A stretch of 64,000 nt of DNA from Calothrix sp. PCC 7103. GTDB taxonomy: Bacteria; Cyanobacteriota; Cyanobacteriia; Cyanobacteriales; Nostocaceae. The stretch is taken from contig NZ_KB217478.1 in the NCBI RefSeq assembly GCF_000331305.1, positions 6,001,646-6,065,645 of the forward strand, read 5' to 3'. The notes beneath the pieces are model-generated. The model saw only the letters and a list, made by a program, of their open reading frames with translations, had not been told where the DNA came from and did no database searches. The position numbers were made by a program, and so were the translations under genes. Below, one piece after another: positions 38,057-47,255 of the stretch (its first letter is position 1; the number at the start of each line of letters is the position of its first letter).

Positions 38057-38194
38057 ACTCTATTCGCTCAACCCTAATGTTCCGATGTGCAGTTACAAGC
38101 GCGTGACTGCACTTTACTTTTGACTTTCCCTACAACTATTGACATTACTTAATAAAACTTTAGATAATAGGAGAAAAACATCGACACTAAAATC

Positions 38195-38363
38195 ATCTTA
38201 GAAAGGGAGCAGTGCGATTTTGTTACGCGCCGAAAATTAGGGATATAAATCGCCTATTTCGGGGTACTTTTAGCACAAAAATCATGTGTTTATTGAGAAT
38301 TAGGCGATTTAATTGAGAATAAAAGCTCGATTTAACAAAATCGCATCGCTCCCTCTTAGAAAT
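38195..38363. repeat. MITE-like inverted repeat upstream of a small gene
   Basis: The arms GGGAGCAGTGCGATTTTGTTA (38205-38225) and TAACAAAATCGCATCGCTCCC (38333-38353) match except for two positions. Inside are a second inverted pair (AAATCGCCTAT / TTAGGCGATTT) and two TTGAGAAT direct copies. The right end touches the start codon of the next gene. Confidence 0.75.
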
Positions 38364-38540
38364 ATGGTAAAGCGTACTTCTGATAATGATGTTCAAACTT
38401 GGGATGATGCTCAAGACTTAGATTTTATTGTTGTAGACAAGCGCGCGCACAAACGTGCGAATGGGGCAAAACGGCGCCGTCGTAACCGTCGCGATGAAAA
38501 CAGGCTGCTCAATTCGCAGTTAGATAATTATTCTTTATAA
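38364..38540 (+). CDS. small basic conserved hypothetical protein
   Basis: A 58-residue protein, MVKRTSDNDVQTWDDAQDLDF... then KRAHKRANG and KRRRRNRRDENRLLNSQL. The second half is strongly basic (nucleic-acid binding is an inference). Similar short proteins occur in heterocyst-forming cyanobacteria as far as I recall, without known function. The start at 38364 is chosen because the upstream in-frame codons lie inside the inverted repeat. Confidence 0.65.
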   Translation: MVKRTSDNDVQTWDDAQDLDFIVVDKRAHKRANGAKRRRRNRRDENRLLNSQLDNYSL

Positions 38541-38635
38541 GATTTATATTAATTTACCTTTTACTAGTTTAGTACGTGATAATTATGTTATAACAACTAC
38601 TACTACTAAAAGTGACAATTATTGTACGAGGTAAT

Positions 38636-38968
38636 ATGACTCTGCGTTATTTAAAAGAGTCCACCAAAGTAAAAAACCATTGTACTGGTAGGCTTGGAGA
38701 GCTATTAGAGGAATGTTTTGTACATGTAATTACAGAGCCAGAATATCGAGAATGGGAATTACTTGCAATTATATTTTTTCCAGATTCGCTTTTAAGTGAA
38801 CTGAAGTCTTATGAAGCACTTTTTGAAGAATTAAGCAATGAGTTAAATATTTGGCTTGTGCTGGTAAGGGCAAGAGACGTTCTTGAAACTAAGAGGCAAA
38901 TTGCTTTGAATAGTAACAATCTTGAAGAAACAATTGTTTACCTTGAGCTTCAAAGAATTGCCTCATGA
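38636..38968 (+). CDS. hypothetical protein
   Basis: A 110-residue soluble protein, MTLRYLKESTKVKNH..., with an acidic C-terminal half (LFEELSNELNIWLVLVRARD). The ATG at 38636 has a GAGG Shine-Dalgarno five bases upstream; the GTG at 38612 does not. The family is not recognised. It lies convergent to the ABC-F gene, with a 64-base gap. Confidence 0.6.
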   Translation: MTLRYLKESTKVKNHCTGRLGELLEECFVHVITEPEYREWELLAIIFFPDSLLSELKSYEALFEELSNELNIWLVLVRARDVLETKRQIALNSNNLEETIVYLELQRIAS

Positions 38969-39032
38969 AATCAGTATTATTTGAATTGGCTAGTTGGCGC
39001 CTTACCCTTTTAAGATAAGTTTAAAATTCCAC

Positions 39033-40631
39033 TTAAAATTCGACGGGTACTAACATTAATGACTCAAATGAAAAAATAGTACTTGCGTTTTGGGCAATAA
39101 ACTGGCGGTCATGGCTAATAAACAACATACCGCCAGGAAAATCTCCGAGTAATTGATCTAAAACTTCCAGTGACTCGATATCTAAATGGTTCGTAGGTTC
39201 ATCTAAGAAAAGAAACTCAGCTTTAGCAAGAATAGCACTGACAATTGCCGCGCGCATTAGTTCTCCATAACTTAGAGTAGAAACAGGTTGTAATACTCTA
39301 TCACCTCGTAACTTAGCGGCGCCTAAAAACTGGCGTACAATTGTTTCTTCGGCTCCATATATCATTAAATTATCAAGTAAAATCTCAGCTTGAAAATAAT
39401 GTTGAATATTTTGGGGAAGATAAAGCCATTTTACATAGTCATTACGAGAGATACTACCGCTATCAGGTTGCAGGCACCCTAACAAGCATTTTATTAATGT
39501 AGTCTTGCCGCTACCATTAGAACCAATAATAGCTAATCGATCATGTGTGCTAACTTCCAGTGTTAAGTTTTCAAAGATTTTACGATTATCAAATGATTTA
39601 GATAAATTTTTCGTTGAGCAAATTTCTCTATTAACAACAGTATAGTTTGCGAAAGATAGATTTAATCTTTTTTCAACGAATGGCTTTTCAACTTTAAGTT
39701 TATCCATCATCTGCTGTTGCTTGCGTTCTACTTCTTTGGCACGTTTGGCTAAAGCAGCAGCACGCGCACCAACAAAACCTTTATCAGCGGCGCCTATTTT
39801 GTCTTTTTCCCTACGACCAGCCCAAACTTTCTTTCGTCGAGCTTCACGTTCAAGTTTATTAATTTTATCCTGGATTTCGATTGATAGCTGGCGCCGACTT
39901 TGAAACTCTTGCTCTAGATGCGCTTGAATTTGAGAATAACCTCCTTGAACTAAAATACTCTCACCACGTTGAATATAAAGAGTGCGGTCAGCAATTTTAT
40001 CTACAAAAACTCTATCATGGCTAACAACAATAAAAGCACGTCCTTTGCGTTTTTCTGTACTAATAACTTCTTCTAGATAAAGCCGCATTGAAATATCAAG
40101 ATGATTTGTAGGTTCATCTAAAATTAACATTTGTGCTTCAGTTAGAAAAAGTCGTAGTAGTGCAAATATCCGCTTTTGCCCTTCAGAAAAGCAATGTAAT
40201 GACTTGAATAAATCATTTTCAGAAAAAGCAAATGATTCCATAAGTCTCTGAAGTTTCGCTTCCATCTCATATCCACCGACTTCCATATACTCGGTGATAG
40301 CATTAGCATATTCTATCGTTTCCGAATCACCATAATATATCTTTTGGTAATTTTGATAAATATCTGGAAAATCAGAAAGTAAAAATTCTATCACTGATTG
40401 ATTTGAGTCAGGTGTATTTTGTGGTAGGTAAGCGAAACTAAGACCTTTTTGACGCTGTATTTCACCTGCTGTCGGCGCCATCATACCTGTAATACACTTG
40501 AGTAACGTAGACTTGCCTGCACCATTGGCGCCTGTAATAGCTATAACTTCACCACTTGTCAGTCCAAATGATATATTCTGCAAAACGGATTGCAAACCAA
40601 AATTAACTTGCAGCGCTTTTACATGCAACAT
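39033..40631 (-). CDS. ABC-F family ATPase (translation/antibiotic-resistance type)
   Basis: A 532-residue protein with two ABC domains and no membrane segment. Walker A motifs are GANGAGKS (about 35) and GSNGSGKT (about 355). Signatures are FSEGQKR and LSYGELMR, and LDEPTNHLD occurs in both halves. A long charged linker (KRAKEVERKQQQMM) joins the halves, as in EttA/Vga/Msr-like proteins that act on the ribosome. Its subtype (resistance or translation factor) is undecided. The start at 40631 follows GGAGGATAA. Confidence 0.9.
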   Translation of the reverse strand: MLHVKALQVNFGLQSVLQNISFGLTSGEVIAITGANGAGKSTLLKCITGMMAPTAGEIQRQKGLSFAYLPQNTPDSNQSVIEFLLSDFPDIYQNYQKIYYGDSETIEYANAITEYMEVGGYEMEAKLQRLMESFAFSENDLFKSLHCFSEGQKRIFALLRLFLTEAQMLILDEPTNHLDISMRLYLEEVISTEKRKGRAFIVVSHDRVFVDKIADRTLYIQRGESILVQGGYSQIQAHLEQEFQSRRQLSIEIQDKINKLEREARRKKVWAGRREKDKIGAADKGFVGARAAALAKRAKEVERKQQQMMDKLKVEKPFVEKRLNLSFANYTVVNREICSTKNLSKSFDNRKIFENLTLEVSTHDRLAIIGSNGSGKTTLIKCLLGCLQPDSGSISRNDYVKWLYLPQNIQHYFQAEILLDNLMIYGAEETIVRQFLGAAKLRGDRVLQPVSTLSYGELMRAAIVSAILAKAEFLFLDEPTNHLDIESLEVLDQLLGDFPGGMLFISHDRQFIAQNASTIFSFESLMLVPVEF

Positions 40632-41522
40632 AAATTATCCTCCTAAGCGCAAAATTATATTTTTATTTCAATTGCATAAATTTCTTTATCTTGTAGAGAC
40701 GCGCTTTCAACTGCACTATACATCTATACATCTATACATCTCTACTTATCTACTTTTATCTACTTTTATCTACAAGTATTATTCTCGCACTGATATGTAT
40801 ACTGCTAATTGGTAGAATATAAACTTTGTCATGCTGAACGAAACGTAGTGCAGTGAAGCATCTTAGAGATTCTAGCCTGCGGCAAATGCTCCGCATTACG
40901 CTACGCTCAGAATGGCATTTCTTACCCGTGTTAAGTATAATATCAATTCATAGTGATACGCTAATTGACATTAGTTAATATGTATGAACCAATAGATAAA
41001 AGTAATTTTTAGTACTTCATTTTCTTATTGCTTACTGAATTATAAATTGTGAACTATTTTGCCAGTGTTAGTGAATAATATACACTACACTGTAGTATAA
41101 CACTAGTTTTTCTGATTGCCTTAAAAATTATATTCAATTGCAGCCCAGTCGATTCCAGAATTAGGGTTGGGAGCTTGGCAACGGATGATAAACGGATGTA
41201 ACAGATAACTTACTATATTATATGCGTTGCATCCGTCTTGATATGCTTGATATTAATGCCGGATGAGGTAAAATTTGAGTTGAGTTATTTTGGTCGCTTA
41301 TGTTAATGGTTATATTATCGATGTTTGTATTAAGCATCTGAATTATTCGCCCCTATCAACAGATTTTACTTTTTGTTATAATAGCCTGTTGGTAAATTTA
41401 TTCATTCACTATGAGAGTATAACTATAATACATGATAACAGTAATACTTTGGTTATCATGCTTTGTTACTATGAACTTTGTGATATAATATATGTGCCCA
41501 ATTATATGAAATAAAAAATAAA
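40632..41522. repeat. 890-base repeat-rich gap (families B and C, and TCTACTTTTATCTAC microrepeats)
   Basis: No gene is recognised. It holds ACATCTATACATCTATACATC microrepeats at 40718-40780, an inverted family B pair at 40829-40918, and family C ACGGATG units at 41173-41245. Two overlapping short open frames look random. Confidence 0.6.
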
Positions 41523-41816
41523 ATGAGTTTAAAAGAAATAATCAAAGAAAAGCGAGAAGAGATTCTTAATATTGCAGAACAACATGGAGCTTTTAATCTA
41601 AGACTATTTGGTAGTGTTGCTAGAGGCGAAGAAACAGAACAAAGCGACATTGATTTTTTAATCGACTATGATTTAAATAAAATCTCCTCTTGGTTCCCTA
41701 GTGGATTAGTTGAGGATTTAGAAACTTTATTAAATCGCCGCGTAGATGTAGTCACAATTAATTCTTTACATTATTTAATTAAAGATAAAGTCTTGAGTGA
41801 GGCTATTGTGTTATGA
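41523..41816 (+). CDS. mntA: MntA-like nucleotidyltransferase antitoxin
   Basis: A 97-residue minimal nucleotidyltransferase with GSVARGE (about residues 30-36) and the Asp pair SDIDFLID (D42, D44). MntA enzymes AMPylate the partner HepT toxin and so silence it. It overlaps the HEPN gene by 4 bases, the usual arrangement. Confidence 0.87.
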   Translation: MSLKEIIKEKREEILNIAEQHGAFNLRLFGSVARGEETEQSDIDFLIDYDLNKISSWFPSGLVEDLETLLNRRVDVVTINSLHYLIKDKVLSEAIVL

Positions 41817-42151
41817 AAGAAGGTCAGGTTTACCTCATTCATATCCGTGATTGTATTAATCGAATTAATCAATATACCCTTGAAGGAAAAGAAGTTTTTT
41901 TCAATGACATCAAAACTCAAGATGCTGTATTGAGAAATGTTCAGGTTATGTGTGAATCTGTGCAAAAATTACCATCAGATCGGAAAAATGTTTACCCTGA
42001 TATTGAATGGAATCGTATTGCTGGCTTCCGAAACAGATTAACACATGAGTATTTAGATGTTGACCTAGATATCGTTTGGAATGTAATCCAAAATTATTTA
42101 CCAGGATTAGAAACCACAATTGAAGCAATGGCACAACAATTTTGGAATTAA
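41813..42151 (+). CDS. hepT: HepT-like HEPN ribonuclease toxin
   Basis: A 112-residue all-helical HEPN (DUF86) protein with the R-x4-H motif RNRLTHEY (R73, H78, with Y80 as the target of AMPylation in the family). HEPN toxins cut RNA as dimers. It is paired with the upstream nucleotidyltransferase, and the C-terminus is complete. Confidence 0.88.
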   Translation: MKEGQVYLIHIRDCINRINQYTLEGKEVFFNDIKTQDAVLRNVQVMCESVQKLPSDRKNVYPDIEWNRIAGFRNRLTHEYLDVDLDIVWNVIQNYLPGLETTIEAMAQQFWN

Positions 42152-42326
42152 TACTTTAAATTAGGGAAGCACATTTTATTTTTTTGGTTGCAGCAAATGT
42201 CCACCATTGGTAGATATTTACTGCTATAGTCAGATGTTTGAAGTATCTTTTCTAACTTTGAATTATTAAATTCAGTATTATTATGTAGTAAAATTCGACT
42301 TTTTACTTTAGCATTAAGTATAAGTT

Positions 42327-43043
42327 TTAACTAGAAGGCATAGTAGATTGAGAATTTGGCGTAGAAATAAGATCAGAAAATTCACGCTTTGTCCATTGTA
42401 AGGCTGATGAAGCCCATTTTTCCATGCAGGACTTTTGGCGCCTTATTGCTTCTTCTACTAATAACAGCTGTCTTTGGGTCATGGTTTTTATTAGTAAATC
42501 TATATTAGATGTACCATAAGCTTCTGTAAATATTACTAATCTGCGCTTTTGGTCTTCTGCGCTAATTTCTTCGTTACCAATATCTAACCATAACCATGCA
42601 GCGTAAGCTAAATCAAAGATTCGTGTTCCCGGCGCCGCCATGTCAAAGTCTATAATTGAGGTTGGCATATCATCTATAAATACAAAGTTACATGGCGATA
42701 AATCGTTGTGACAAATAATTTCTTCATTATTCGTTAACGGACATCCTTGTGTAGCATCATGAAAGCGCCGAATTAGTTTAGCTGCTGCGACTAACTGCTC
42801 GTCTGAGTAGTATTTCAGGTTTGATGGCACGTCTCCCTCTATATAACTAATTATTTCTCTTCCTTTTTCATCGATACCTAGAAAACGTGGTGATGCATCA
42901 AAGTTAATATTTTCTAGATACTGTAAGAACTTATGAACAAAAGTACTGTTAGTATTAAGTGGGCGCCTTACAGTATCTCCGACACGAACGATGCTGCCAA
43001 GATTGGTTTTACCACCTGCTAAAAGAATTTCTTCCTGATGCAT
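42327..43043 (-). CDS. choline-kinase/aminoglycoside-phosphotransferase-like kinase
   Basis: A 238-residue small kinase of the APH/choline kinase superfamily. Its catalytic loop is CHNDLSPCNFVF (about 128-139) and its metal motif IIDFDMAAPG (about 146-155). It is shorter than canonical APH enzymes (about 260-300), as expected for thiamine-kinase-like members. The substrate is unknown. It is divergent from a TetR gene with 63 bases between them, so TetR may regulate it. Confidence 0.8.
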   Translation of the reverse strand: MHQEEILLAGGKTNLGSIVRVGDTVRRPLNTNSTFVHKFLQYLENINFDASPRFLGIDEKGREIISYIEGDVPSNLKYYSDEQLVAAAKLIRRFHDATQGCPLTNNEEIICHNDLSPCNFVFIDDMPTSIIDFDMAAPGTRIFDLAYAAWLWLDIGNEEISAEDQKRRLVIFTEAYGTSNIDLLIKTMTQRQLLLVEEAIRRQKSCMEKWASSALQWTKREFSDLISTPNSQSTMPSS

Positions 43044-43106
43044 AATAAAGCTATACGTAGCGTATTATATAATTAGTACTAGACAATACTAAATATATAA
43101 AATCGT

Positions 43107-43706
43107 ATGACGGATGAGATAAAACCAAACAAGCGTTCTGGAAGACCACGTTCTGAGCAGTCAAAAGAAGCGATATTGAATACGACATGGAAGTTGCTGC
43201 AAGCTGGAACGGTAAAAGATTTATCGATAGAAGCAATAGCAAGGGAAGCAGGAGTTGGGAAAACAACGATATATCGTTGGTGGTCGAGTAAAGCAGCGGT
43301 AATAGTCGATGCTTTTATGGCACAAGTCGAACCAGAAATACCAGTAACAGAGGTAGAGTCAGCAATTGTAGCGCTAAAAGAACAAATTAGACTTCTTATT
43401 AAAGCTTTTACAGGTGATAATGGTCGAATTGTCGCCGAAATTATTGCAGAGGGGCAAGCTTCGAGCGAAGCACTAAAGAGTTTTCGAGACAGGTTTATAC
43501 TTCCCAGACGCGAAACAGCTTCTTCTTTGATTGAAAAAGGTATAAAATTGGGCGAGTTCGATGAGTCACTTAACCCCGAACTAGCTTTAGATGTTCTGTA
43601 CGGTTCGCTTTACTATCGGTTGATGGTTGGACATTTACCTATAGATGATGATTTTGCCGAACATCTACCTGATATCGTGATGAAAGGTTTAGCGAAAAGA
43701 AATTAA
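43107..43706 (+). CDS. TetR-family transcriptional regulator
   Basis: A 199-residue TetR repressor. It has an N-terminal helix-turn-helix (LSIEAIAREAGVGKTTIYRWWSSKAAVI, about 40-67) after a basic, RSGRPRSEQS-type start, and a helical ligand-binding region. It lies between the divergent kinase gene and a DsbA-like gene 37 bases downstream, and may control either or both. The ligand is unknown. Confidence 0.88.
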   Translation: MTDEIKPNKRSGRPRSEQSKEAILNTTWKLLQAGTVKDLSIEAIAREAGVGKTTIYRWWSSKAAVIVDAFMAQVEPEIPVTEVESAIVALKEQIRLLIKAFTGDNGRIVAEIIAEGQASSEALKSFRDRFILPRRETASSLIEKGIKLGEFDESLNPELALDVLYGSLYYRLMVGHLPIDDDFAEHLPDIVMKGLAKRN

Positions 43707-43743
43707 GCGCTTATATTAGAAAAGTTGTCATAGGGTTTTAAGT

Positions 43744-44475
43744 ATGAGCAATTTCATCCAAACCAGGGTAATCCGTATCGCAGTTCTATTTATTTGCTTC
43801 ACTGTACTATTATGGGCGCCGCCTGTTCAAGCAGCAAGTCGCTTGGAAGAACAAGTTTTAAAAATCATAAAAGAACATCCAGAAGCACTAATTGACTCAG
43901 TACAAAGATATCAACAAGAACAACAAACAAAACTTCAGCAAACACGACAAGCATTTTTACAAGACTTAAGAATGAATCCTCAACAGGTGATAGGTGAGTC
44001 TCCCGTGACTGGAGACGCTGCATCTAAAGCAATATTAGTTGAGTTTTCAGACTTTCAATGTCCTTACTGTGCAGAAGCACATAAAACATTGAAAAAACTG
44101 CTAGCAAAATATCCAGATAAATTCACACTAGTTTACAAACATTTCCCTTTACCCAATACACATCCCCAAGCAGTAGCAGCAGCACAAGCAGCATGGGCAG
44201 CACAACAACAAGGTAAATTCTGGGAATACGAAGATGCACTGTTCACAAATCAAAATAAACTAGGTGAAGAATTCTATATAGAGACTGCAAAAAATCTAAA
44301 TTTCGATTTAGATAAATTTGCCCAAGATAGAGCCATTGCTAATAACACCATTAGAAAAGACGTTTTATTAGCAACACAGCTAGGAGTCTCAGGAACACCA
44401 TTCTTTGTACTCAACACCGACAACTACTCAGGTGGAATAGAACTAACAGAAATCGAAAAAATAATTAAAAGCTAA
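43744..44475 (+). CDS. exported DsbA-like thiol oxidoreductase
   Basis: A 243-residue protein with an N-terminal signal segment (VIRIAVLFICFTVLLWAPPVQA). A helical region follows, then a thioredoxin/DsbA domain with CPYC (Cys106, Cys109) and the cis-proline GVSGTPFF. It would act on periplasmic disulfides. In Nostoc punctiforme a dsbA gene belongs to the scytonemin cluster, so this copy, about 10 kb beyond aroG, could be that component; this is an inference from family and locality only. It lies 37 bases after the TetR gene and is followed by a strong hairpin. Confidence 0.85.
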   Translation: MSNFIQTRVIRIAVLFICFTVLLWAPPVQAASRLEEQVLKIIKEHPEALIDSVQRYQQEQQTKLQQTRQAFLQDLRMNPQQVIGESPVTGDAASKAILVEFSDFQCPYCAEAHKTLKKLLAKYPDKFTLVYKHFPLPNTHPQAVAAAQAAWAAQQQGKFWEYEDALFTNQNKLGEEFYIETAKNLNFDLDKFAQDRAIANNTIRKDVLLATQLGVSGTPFFVLNTDNYSGGIELTEIEKIIKS

Positions 44476-44480
44476 AATCA

Positions 44481-44545
44481 GAAACCTGGTTTCTTTGACA
44501 CTGAATATAACAATTTTCAACACTCACGAAAAGAAACCAGGTTTC
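44481..44545. terminator. family F inverted repeat acting as hairpin after the DsbA gene
   Basis: GAAACCTGGTTTCTTT and AAAGAAACCAGGTTTC are perfect 16-base arms starting 5 bases after the stop codon. This is the same repeat family as 11354-11422, and probably works as a terminator-like stem. Confidence 0.6.
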
Positions 44546-44665
44546 TAGCCACACAACGAAAAAGGCAGAAAAACATTATATTTGGCGCCCTAGATAACAA
44601 AATTTGCAAATCATATTTTTAATAAGCTAGAATATAATAAAATTCAGTTTTGTAGGGTAATTAAT

Positions 44666-44941
44666 ATGACACTTACACTTACTCCACAGCTTGAGCAGTT
44701 TATTCAAAGCCAAATCGAAAGCGGTAAGTATACATCAAGTAACGAGGTAATAATTGCAGCTCTCAAACTACTTGAAGAACGAGAAAATATCTATAAAGGA
44801 CGTTTTGAAGAATTAAAACGTGAGATAGCAATAGGAATTGAAGAAGCCGATAGAGGTGAACTTATTGATGCTGATATCGTTTTTAGCCACTTACGTGAAA
44901 AACTTGCTAAACGTCGCGCGGTTGAGAGTAGAAATTGTTAG
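44666..44941 (+). CDS. ParD-like antitoxin (orphan)
   Basis: A 91-residue ribbon-helix-helix protein, MTLTLTPQLEQFIQSQIESGKYTSS..EVIIAALKLLEERE, the ParD/CopG pattern. ParD normally precedes a ParE toxin. Here no ParE-like frame follows; a short open stretch ends by 44995. It may be an orphan antitoxin or the remainder of a broken pair. Confidence 0.8.
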   Translation: MTLTLTPQLEQFIQSQIESGKYTSSNEVIIAALKLLEERENIYKGRFEELKREIAIGIEEADRGELIDADIVFSHLREKLAKRRAVESRNC

Positions 44942-45072
44942 GGTTGTAAGTGGATATCAAGATTTAGAAGAACTTTTCTTAGAATCAGATGACTAATAGC
45001 AATTAATTATCAAATTCGGGAACCAATTAACATATTGTAGAATGAGCAAATATCTTGTAGGTCAATCATCAG

Positions 45073-45100
45073 AGGCGGGCAGGGATGCCCGCTCCACAAG
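45073..45100. repeat. REP-like palindrome, family A
   Basis: GGCGGGCAGGGATGCCCGCTCCACAAG lies between the ParD gene and the stop of the MocR gene. Confidence 0.8.
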
Positions 45101-45110
45101 AAGAATAATG

Positions 45111-46604
45111 TTAGATAGATTTAAATACATTTGTATGTAGCACTGTTTTTAATCTACTAATACCTTCAGTAAGTTGCTGTTCATTAAGTTCACCGTAACC
45201 AAAAATAAATTCATTCTTGGATGTGGGTATAAGATATTGTGTAGAAGCTGACATCATTCCGACTCCGACTTTTGCCGCACGCTCAATAATTTCGTTTTCT
45301 GATAAATGTGTTTGCAAGTGTACCATTACATGTAATCCTGCTTTATCACCAAACACAGTAACTTTTTCTCCAAAGTGTGAATATAGTGCTTGCACCAGAA
45401 CTTGACGACGTTGGTCATATATTGACCGCATTTTTCGGATATGACGTTCTAAGTATCCTTGTTCAATAAATTCTGTAAGTACTTGCTGTTCTAATATAGG
45501 TAAATGTCTATCGCTTAACCATTTTGCGCGCGTGAAAATTGGTACTATTTTTTTTGGTAGTACTAAATAACCAATTCGCAGTGATGGAAATAGAACTTTT
45601 GAGAATGTACCTATATATAGTACCGACTCACTTTTATCTAAACCTTGTAAAGCTGGGATGGGTCTATCACCATAACGATACTCGCTATCATAATCATCTT
45701 CAATAATTAAGGCGCCTGTTTGTGTTGCCCATGCTAATAATTCTAAGCGTCTGGGTAATGAAAGAACGGCGCCTGTTGGGAACTGATGCGAAGGTGTAAC
45801 ATAAACAAGTCGAATATCTTGATTTGAATAAGTTTCTAATTTGCTTACTACCAAACCATTATCATCAACAGGAATTGGTAGTAATTTTGCACCATGCGTT
45901 TGAAAAATTAAGCGCGCACTCAAATAACCAGGGTCTTCCAGAGCAATAGTATCCGAAGGTTCTATCAACAACCGCATAATTAAATCGAGTGCTTGCTGTG
46001 TACCATTGGTAATTAATATCTGTTCAGGTATACAATTCACAGCACGCGCACGAGAAATATAATTAGCAATGGCACCTCGTAAAGGTTTATATCCCAACGG
46101 ATCAATTGAATAATCTAACCAATTTAAACTGGCGCCACAGTATTGCGAAAGTAAAGAACGCCACAGCTTGATAGGAAATTCATTGAAAGCAGGGCGCCCA
46201 TATCTAAAGCTAATTTCTTCTTTTCCTTCATGAACTCTTGGTACATTTTCTGTATCAGCTAATATCTTTCCATACTGAGATAACCTAACTCTTGTGGAAT
46301 GGGCATCCTTGCCCGTTCCTAATACCATTTCCACAGGCTTAGAATTTAATAAATCATCAGGCAACTGGTTACAAACATAAGTCCCCGAACCAACAATAGT
46401 TTCTAAATACCCCTCACTCAAAAGCTGTTCGTAACTTTGTGTAACAGTACTACGAGATATATTGAGAGATTTTGCCATAGCGCGCGTACTGGGGATGCGT
46501 GTTCCTGGAGGTAATTTTCCAGTAAGAATGTACGCACGCAGTTGTTCGTAAAGTTGTTGATGTAGCGGTAGGGAATTCGTATTTAGAGTTATTGCTATAT
46601 CCAT
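45111..46604 (-). CDS. MocR-type GntR/aminotransferase regulator
   Basis: A 497-residue MocR/PdxR/GabR-type regulator. It has an N-terminal winged helix (GTRIPSTRAMAKSLNISRSTVTQSYEQL, about 38-65) and a PLP fold-type I domain with the Lys motif GTFSKVLFPSLRIGYL near 340. It would sense a PLP- or amine-type ligand. The linker carries GTGKDAHSTR (about 95-104), which is the translation of a family A repeat copy at 46290-46318, so the gene has absorbed an intergenic repeat without losing its frame. Two identical 21-base direct repeats upstream may be its operators. The target is unknown. Confidence 0.88.
   Translation of the reverse strand: MDIAITLNTNSLPLHQQLYEQLRAYILTGKLPPGTRIPSTRAMAKSLNISRSTVTQSYEQLLSEGYLETIVGSGTYVCNQLPDDLLNSKPVEMVLGTGKDAHSTRVRLSQYGKILADTENVPRVHEGKEEISFRYGRPAFNEFPIKLWRSLLSQYCGASLNWLDYSIDPLGYKPLRGAIANYISRARAVNCIPEQILITNGTQQALDLIMRLLIEPSDTIALEDPGYLSARLIFQTHGAKLLPIPVDDNGLVVSKLETYSNQDIRLVYVTPSHQFPTGAVLSLPRRLELLAWATQTGALIIEDDYDSEYRYGDRPIPALQGLDKSESVLYIGTFSKVLFPSLRIGYLVLPKKIVPIFTRAKWLSDRHLPILEQQVLTEFIEQGYLERHIRKMRSIYDQRRQVLVQALYSHFGEKVTVFGDKAGLHVMVHLQTHLSENEIIERAAKVGVGMMSASTQYLIPTSKNEFIFGYGELNEQQLTEGISRLKTVLHTNVFKSI
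46290..46318. repeat. family A repeat copy inside the MocR coding sequence
   Basis: CTTGTGGAATGGGCATCCTTGCCCGTTCC has the same core and flank as the intergenic copies. It lies in frame in the linker between the DNA-binding and PLP domains. Confidence 0.88.
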
Positions 46605-47255
46605 ATTTGAGAATGTGGAAGCTTGGGTTCAGGCAATTACTATATATATAAAGTGGCGCTGTTTGACAGGTAGTTACTGTGTCGGGTTTGGTGCGCGCGC
46701 CCTTGAAGATTGGCGCCAATCTAAAACCAAAATAATTATCAAGTACTCAAAAACTACCTTGAGTATATATATTTCCAGATTTCGATGCGTTGTTGAACTT
46801 ACATTATTGGCGCCAATCTAAAACCAGCAATGATTAACAAGGACACGATAACTAATTAGTTCAAATGCGTTAGCTAATATCAATATATTTGTATTACTTA
46901 TTGAATATTACTTTAACAAAAGGCGCCTGTCGTATATAAAATTCTCCACGCAAGAGTGGAAAATTGTTATACAGCTAGTTGTAGAGCGCACAGTCAGGCA
47001 GGCGCCACGCAGCACCAACTAATGTAGCATTCCTGCTACACCCATAAAATGCAAGCTGTAATTTACAGGGACAAGAATTTTTGCAAAATATCAGTTCTCT
47101 GCATAAGTTGAACTTCCATAACCCTATTAACCATCAACAAGTAAAAACAATCTTGACCTTCGATAAAATCAACAACTGAAGTGTTACATGAATTTCAGGT
47201 GTAAGAGTATATCGACTTTCTTAACATTATTAACTACAAGTGAAACTTAACCAGA
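46605..47255. promoter_or_regulatory. 650-base divergent region of the MocR gene
   Basis: No gene is recognised. The region holds the two long direct repeats (separate entry) and scattered GGCGCC sites. The remainder is AT-rich. Confidence 0.5.
46709..46826. promoter_or_regulatory. pair of identical 21-base direct repeats, candidate MocR operators
   Basis: ATTGGCGCCAATC followed by TAAAACCA occurs identically at 46709-46729 and 46806-46826. The match continues loosely (ATAATTATCAAG / ATGATTAACAAG). Each begins with a 12-base palindrome. They lie about 105 and 200 bases upstream of the MocR start. MocR regulators are known to bind spaced direct repeats; assigning these sites is an inference. 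Confidence 0.5.

Noticed and set aside
41290-41514. 74-residue plus-strand frame before mntA
   Set aside because: No ribosome site, odd composition and overlap with AT-rich leader; no resemblance to known proteins.
46615-46821. 68-residue frame in the MocR upstream region
   Set aside because: It overlaps the candidate operators and has no Shine-Dalgarno or similarity.
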